The notes under the pieces were generated by a model that had not been told where the DNA came from, searched no databases, and was given only the letters and a program-made list of their open reading frames with translations. This document shows, one piece after another, positions 60,985 through 64,000 of a stretch of 64,000 nt of DNA; position 1 is the stretch's first letter, and the number at the start of each line of letters is the position of its first letter. The position numbers and the translations under genes were made by a program. The stretch is from Holophagales bacterium (GTDB taxonomy: Bacteria > Acidobacteriota > Thermoanaerobaculia > Multivoradales > Multivoraceae), in contig VYDI01000008.1 in assembly GCA_009843505.1 (NCBI GenBank), positions 1-64,000 on the forward strand. The letters run 5' to 3'.

Positions 60985-62001
60985 TCAGGGGCGGTGGAGA
61001 ACCCGGAATTCGATGCCTTGACTGATACCGGCGCCGTCTTCGTCAGCCGCACTGTCGCTGCCGTAGCCGAAGGCCAGCAGGCGGTCGGGATGGACACTCG
61101 CGGACAGAACCTCGCGGATGGACTCGGCCCGCGCGATGCTGAGCCCTCGGTCCGCCTCGGGATCGCTGCCGAGATCCGTGCGGACGAGGATCTCGACCCG
61201 GATGTCCGAGAACGCGTCCAGCAGTTCTCCGACGCCGGCGATGGCGGTCCGGGCGTCCTCGGTGAGCGCATCCGTTCGACCCTGGAACGTGATCGGCTGC
61301 TCCTGCAGCAGGCGGCGGATCCGGTTCTGGGCGACCCTGTTCACCGCGACCGGAGCGATCACCATCTCATTGGCGATCGTCCAGCCGGTTGCGGTCGCTT
61401 CGGCAATCGCGGCCATGTCGAACTCCAGGCGGTCGCGCATGGCTTCGCTCGAAGCGTGACCGGTCACGGTCAACGTCCCGTCATGCAGTCTCAGGCCGGG
61501 TCCACCGTGCACCAGCCGCAGGAGTTGGATCAGCCTCGGAAGAGTCGGGATCCAGGGTGGCTCGGTCACGGCCGCGTCAACTTCCGTCTCGTCGATCACG
61601 TTGCCCTGACCCACGATCGCCGCCGCCGCGTCGAACAGCTCCTGACGGCTCTCGGGGGTCGGGAGGCGTCCAGCCAGCAACCAGATGTCGCCGTCAAGGC
61701 CGAACTCGAAGCTCGGCTCGCCCGCCATCACCAGACGGTTCTCGACGCTTCGCACTCCCGGCTCGCCCGCCGCGCGCCGCGCTGCCTCGAGCCCGATCTC
61801 CGCGAAGGCGATCGTGCCGTGGAGCGTGACCTCGCGTCCGTCCGCTTCGATGCGGAGGTCGCGGACGCCGACATCCGCGAGCGTCGCGGCGGTTCGCCTT
61901 TCGATCGTTGCCTCGATGCGGGGGACTTCCAGCGCGAAACAGACGGCTCCCAGCACCAGCAGGAGGACCACGCCCATCAGGATGACGCTCGGTTCTCTCA
62001 T
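60985..62001 (-). CDS. BON/OmpA-like envelope protein
   Basis: 338 residues. One N-terminal membrane helix (VILMGVVLLLVLGAVCFAL) is followed by BON-like segments (DLRIEADGREVTLHGTI, GVRSVENRLVM; GLRLHDGTLTVTGHASSEA). A C-terminal OmpA-type peptidoglycan-binding-like domain (ILVRTDLGSDPEADRGLSIARAESI, LLAFGYGSD) completes it. The layout resembles ArfA of mycobacteria. It is probably anchored in the inner membrane and faces the periplasm. Confidence 0.75.
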   Translation of the reverse strand: MREPSVILMGVVLLLVLGAVCFALEVPRIEATIERRTAATLADVGVRDLRIEADGREVTLHGTIAFAEIGLEAARRAAGEPGVRSVENRLVMAGEPSFEFGLDGDIWLLAGRLPTPESRQELFDAAAAIVGQGNVIDETEVDAAVTEPPWIPTLPRLIQLLRLVHGGPGLRLHDGTLTVTGHASSEAMRDRLEFDMAAIAEATATGWTIANEMVIAPVAVNRVAQNRIRRLLQEQPITFQGRTDALTEDARTAIAGVGELLDAFSDIRVEILVRTDLGSDPEADRGLSIARAESIREVLSASVHPDRLLAFGYGSDSAADEDGAGISQGIEFRVLHRP

Positions 62002-62061
62002 CTTCCTTTCATCGTGGGCGCGGTCATCATCGTCGGCGCCGCGGCTTGTCGCGGCTATGTC

Positions 62062-62538
62062 CTAGCTCGAGGTGTGATCGGCGACGATCAGCCACCGTTC
62101 CCCGTGCTGCTCCACGAGCAGGGTGAACAGACCGGTCGGTTCGTCGGATTCCCGCGTCAGCCGGAAGCGGCCGAAGACCATTGCCACGTGCTCGGAGAGC
62201 ACCCGGACGTCCAGTTCCTCGAAGGCCAGCGTACCCATCGCGGCGCGGTCGGGGTAGGTCTGGCGGTAGCGTTCCAGGGTTTCCCTCCAGCCGTGGCGAA
62301 CCTCGTTGCCTGAGGTGAAGCGCAGCTCCCCGCTCCGCAGGTACCCTGCCATGAAGCCCTCGATGTCGCCTTCGTTCCAGGCCTCCACCTGCGTGTCGAG
62401 TACCTCCAGCACCGCCGCGGCGACGGTCTGCGGGTCGAACTCCGGCGCCGGATGCTCGAGGTCCGGCGGTTCGCAGGACGCGAACAGCAGGCAGGCCGTG
62501 AGGCCGGCGAGGACGGATGCTGCGAGGCCGTTCTTCAC
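62062..62538 (-). CDS. NTF2-like (DUF4440/SnoaL-type) lipoprotein
   Basis: 158 residues from a GTG at 62538 that overlaps the upstream stop (GTGA). The lipobox is LLFASC. The NTF2-like fold is shown by VLEVLDTQVEAWNEGDIEGFMAGYL, RHGWRETLERYRQTYPDR, and AMVFGRFRL with ERWLIVADHTSS at the end. No catalytic residue can be named. It is coupled to the DUF6503-like lipoprotein. Confidence 0.85.
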   Translation of the reverse strand: MKNGLAASVLAGLTACLLFASCEPPDLEHPAPEFDPQTVAAAVLEVLDTQVEAWNEGDIEGFMAGYLRSGELRFTSGNEVRHGWRETLERYRQTYPDRAAMGTLAFEELDVRVLSEHVAMVFGRFRLTRESDEPTGLFTLLVEQHGERWLIVADHTSS

Positions 62539-63362
62539 TGCGCGAGCTGCTCGACGTGGACATCGCGGTGCTCGATGCGCGAGACGAGGGGCAGTTCCTC
62601 GGCGACGTATGTTGGCGTGATGTCGTCGACCGTCAGTCCTCCGTCCGGAGTGTTCAGGCCGTAGTTGTCCGCGTCGTAGAACAGCAGGCCGCCGATGCGG
62701 CGGTAGTTCCGGAGGGTGCGGAAGCGGAGTCCGGTGCCCTTGCTGTAGTCGTAGGCGAACTGCTCGAGGCGGGCGGTCTCCGGGTCGAACCAGTAGACGT
62801 AGGCGCTGTCTGCGCCGTCGCTCGAACCGGGTTCGAAGGTCACGCGGACCCGGTGCAACGGCCGTCCGTTCCATTCCTCGTGACCCTGGTCTTCCTTGTA
62901 GGTGCCGGGATCGTTCAACTTGTAGGGCAGGAAGAGGAAGTACATGCGCTGGTTGACGTAGCTCTCCGCACGCACCTGCTCCGGGCCGTTCATCTCCATC
63001 GGCTCGCCGCCCTCGGTCACTTCGAGCGCTCTGTTGTCCCGGCGGTACTCGCGCTCGTCGCTTCCTTCCGAGGCCCGGATGACGTACTCGAAGCGGTCGC
63101 CGTCCGTCGTCGAGTCGACGTCGAAGCTCCCGGAACGTGAAGCCACCGTCAGCCTGACCCGCGAATGCTCGAACAGGTCGCCGCCGTGGTGCTCGATCGC
63201 GCGGTCGACGATCTCCAGCCGATCCGTTGTGCCCGCAGGCGCTGTCGGCCCGGGCTCGGCCGCCGGCTCCGCGTCGGCGCAGGCGAGGAGGAAAGCCGCG
63301 GCGACGACGGCGAGCATCGCGCAGGTGGTTCGGGTTCCGTGCGGTGTTCGGGGTTGCAGCAT
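62535..63362 (-). CDS. LolA-like/DUF6503-type lipoprotein
   Basis: 275 residues. The lipobox is FLLAC in the stretch LAVVAAAFLLACADAE. The mature part is beta-rich and resembles DUF6503/LolA-like proteins: VDRAIEHHGGDLFEHSRVRL, YVNQRMYFLFLPYKLNDPG and GLLFYDADNYGLN. Function unknown. It is translationally coupled to the NTF2-like lipoprotein gene downstream. Confidence 0.75.
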   Translation of the reverse strand: MLQPRTPHGTRTTCAMLAVVAAAFLLACADAEPAAEPGPTAPAGTTDRLEIVDRAIEHHGGDLFEHSRVRLTVASRSGSFDVDSTTDGDRFEYVIRASEGSDEREYRRDNRALEVTEGGEPMEMNGPEQVRAESYVNQRMYFLFLPYKLNDPGTYKEDQGHEEWNGRPLHRVRVTFEPGSSDGADSAYVYWFDPETARLEQFAYDYSKGTGLRFRTLRNYRRIGGLLFYDADNYGLNTPDGGLTVDDITPTYVAEELPLVSRIEHRDVHVEQLAQ

Positions 63363-63436
63363 GGGTCCATGTTAGCGCCGCTGCCGCCGCCAAACCTGTC
63401 GCAAGCTCCGGGTTTGGCCCCAGCCCCCACCTCACC

Positions 63437-63488
63437 AGCAGCGCGCGCCGAGGAACTTGCTTCGCTTCGTTCCCCGGAGCACGCTGCT
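63437..63488. repeat. 20-bp imperfect inverted repeat (large hairpin)
   Basis: Arms 63437-63456 and 63469-63488 pair over 17 of 20 positions around a 12-nt loop, in the gap upstream of the enoyl-CoA hydratase. Sequence is unlike the CTGGGTGCGC repeat family. No T-run follows, so it may be an operator or a separate repeat class. Confidence 0.65.
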
Positions 63489-63531
63489 AGTCTCGACCGC
63501 TCACTCTGAACAGCGGCTGGAGGCCAAGCGA

Positions 63532-64000
63532 ATGACCGAGTACGAACTCATCAAGTACGACGTGGACGATCCCATCGCGACGATCACCCTGAACCGTCCG
63601 GAACAGTTGAACGCGATCACCGGCAGCATGCTGGCCGAGATGAAGCATGCGATGGCCTCGGCCGAGCGCGATGAGCGCGTCGTCGGCATCGTCCTGACCG
63701 GCGCCGGCCGCGGATTCTGCGCCGGAGCGGACATGCAGGGCCTCCAGGCCACGAGTCGCGGCGAGCGGGGCAGCGGCGGTAACGCTTATGAGGACGCGCA
63801 GGCGGGCGCGATCGATGAGATGGGGGCCGAGAACTTCGGCGTCACCTTCAACTACCTGATGGCGGTGCGCAAGCCGATCGTGGCCGCGATCAACGGTCCC
63901 TGCGCGGGTCTCGGCTTCGCCATCGCGATGCTCTGCGACATCCGCCTGGCTTCGGACCGGGCGGTCTTCACGTCCGCGTTCGTGAACCGCGGCCTGATCG
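63532..64000 (+). CDS. enoyl-CoA hydratase/isomerase (partial, runs off right edge)
   Basis: 156 codons are visible from the ATG at 63532, with GGAGG 8 nt upstream. Crotonase features: PIATITLNRPEQLNAI, GAGRGFCAGADMQGL (oxyanion hole) and AAINGPCAGLGFAIAMLCDIRLAS. The C-terminal half lies outside the window. It is a second crotonase, separate from the 48255 gene. Confidence 0.93.
   Translation, partial: MTEYELIKYDVDDPIATITLNRPEQLNAITGSMLAEMKHAMASAERDERVVGIVLTGAGRGFCAGADMQGLQATSRGERGSGGNAYEDAQAGAIDEMGAENFGVTFNYLMAVRKPIVAAINGPCAGLGFAIAMLCDIRLASDRAVFTSAFVNRGLI

Overview
The window is GC-rich (clearly above 60% by eye), densely packed chromosomal DNA from a diderm bacterium. Signs of an outer membrane include a Tsx-like channel, a second beta-barrel, several lipoproteins with lipoboxes and an OmpA/BON protein. 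The mix of FG-GAP/ASPIC repeat proteins, DUF547, ThuA, a sulfatase, an F420-type LLM oxidoreductase, an ImuA/ImuB/DnaE2 mutasome and citramalate-based isoleucine synthesis would suit an Acidobacteriota-like aerobic heterotroph. That placement is inference: no rRNA or ribosomal protein gene is present to confirm it.

Region 1 (1-5925, minus strand) is a complete branched-chain amino-acid operon unit: promoter, leader peptide, attenuator, ilvE, ilvB, ilvN, ilvC and leuA (leuA runs off the left edge). The leader holds 12 consecutive Ile/Leu/Val codons, and its last codons can base-pair with the 5' arm of a perfect 9-bp terminator. A citramalate synthase gene (10042-11601) lies nearby and would feed isoleucine synthesis without threonine. 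Region 2 (5.9-20.2 kb) holds a serine hydrolase, a SWIM-SNF2 helicase, then a minus-strand series: FdhF/YdeP-type molybdoenzyme, FdhD, glutamate dehydrogenase, Ca2+/cation antiporter and glycine decarboxylase P protein.

Region 3 (20.2-24.5 kb) is the most unusual gene: one 1,408-codon frame encoding FG-GAP/VCBS repeats, an ASPIC/UnbV domain, a thioredoxin domain and TPRs, interrupted only by a single in-frame TGA. A hairpin with a GGUC-containing apical loop sits 17 nt after that TGA, where a bacterial SECIS is expected, so this is a candidate selenoprotein. Region 4 (24.5-34.8 kb) carries dnaE2 and, four genes away, imuA-imuB, plus small VOC, GYD and 2Fe-2S genes and an ABC exporter. Region 5 (36-39 kb) is visibly less GC-rich in part and has a DUF222-HNH gene with embedded palindromes and a HEPN-like gene.

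Region 6 (38.7-53.3 kb) is general metabolism and envelope: ThuA, LLM oxidoreductase, an MMPL/RND exporter, a tightly coupled five-gene run ending in DUF547, two outer-membrane proteins, and a crotonase/thiolase pair. Region 7 (53.4-59.2 kb) looks like accessory DNA: HicA-HicB with a palindromic operator, a methyltransferase-like protein co-translated with a SplB-like radical SAM protein, and a convergent UvrD-type helicase with an embedded nuclease-like segment and zinc ribbons. Region 8 (59.3-64 kb) has a sulfatase, envelope lipoproteins and the start of an enoyl-CoA hydratase.

Five copies of a short intergenic hairpin element with a conserved CTGGGTGCGC box and covarying stems are scattered through the window. 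No rRNA, convincing tRNA, CRISPR array, transposase or phage structural gene was seen.
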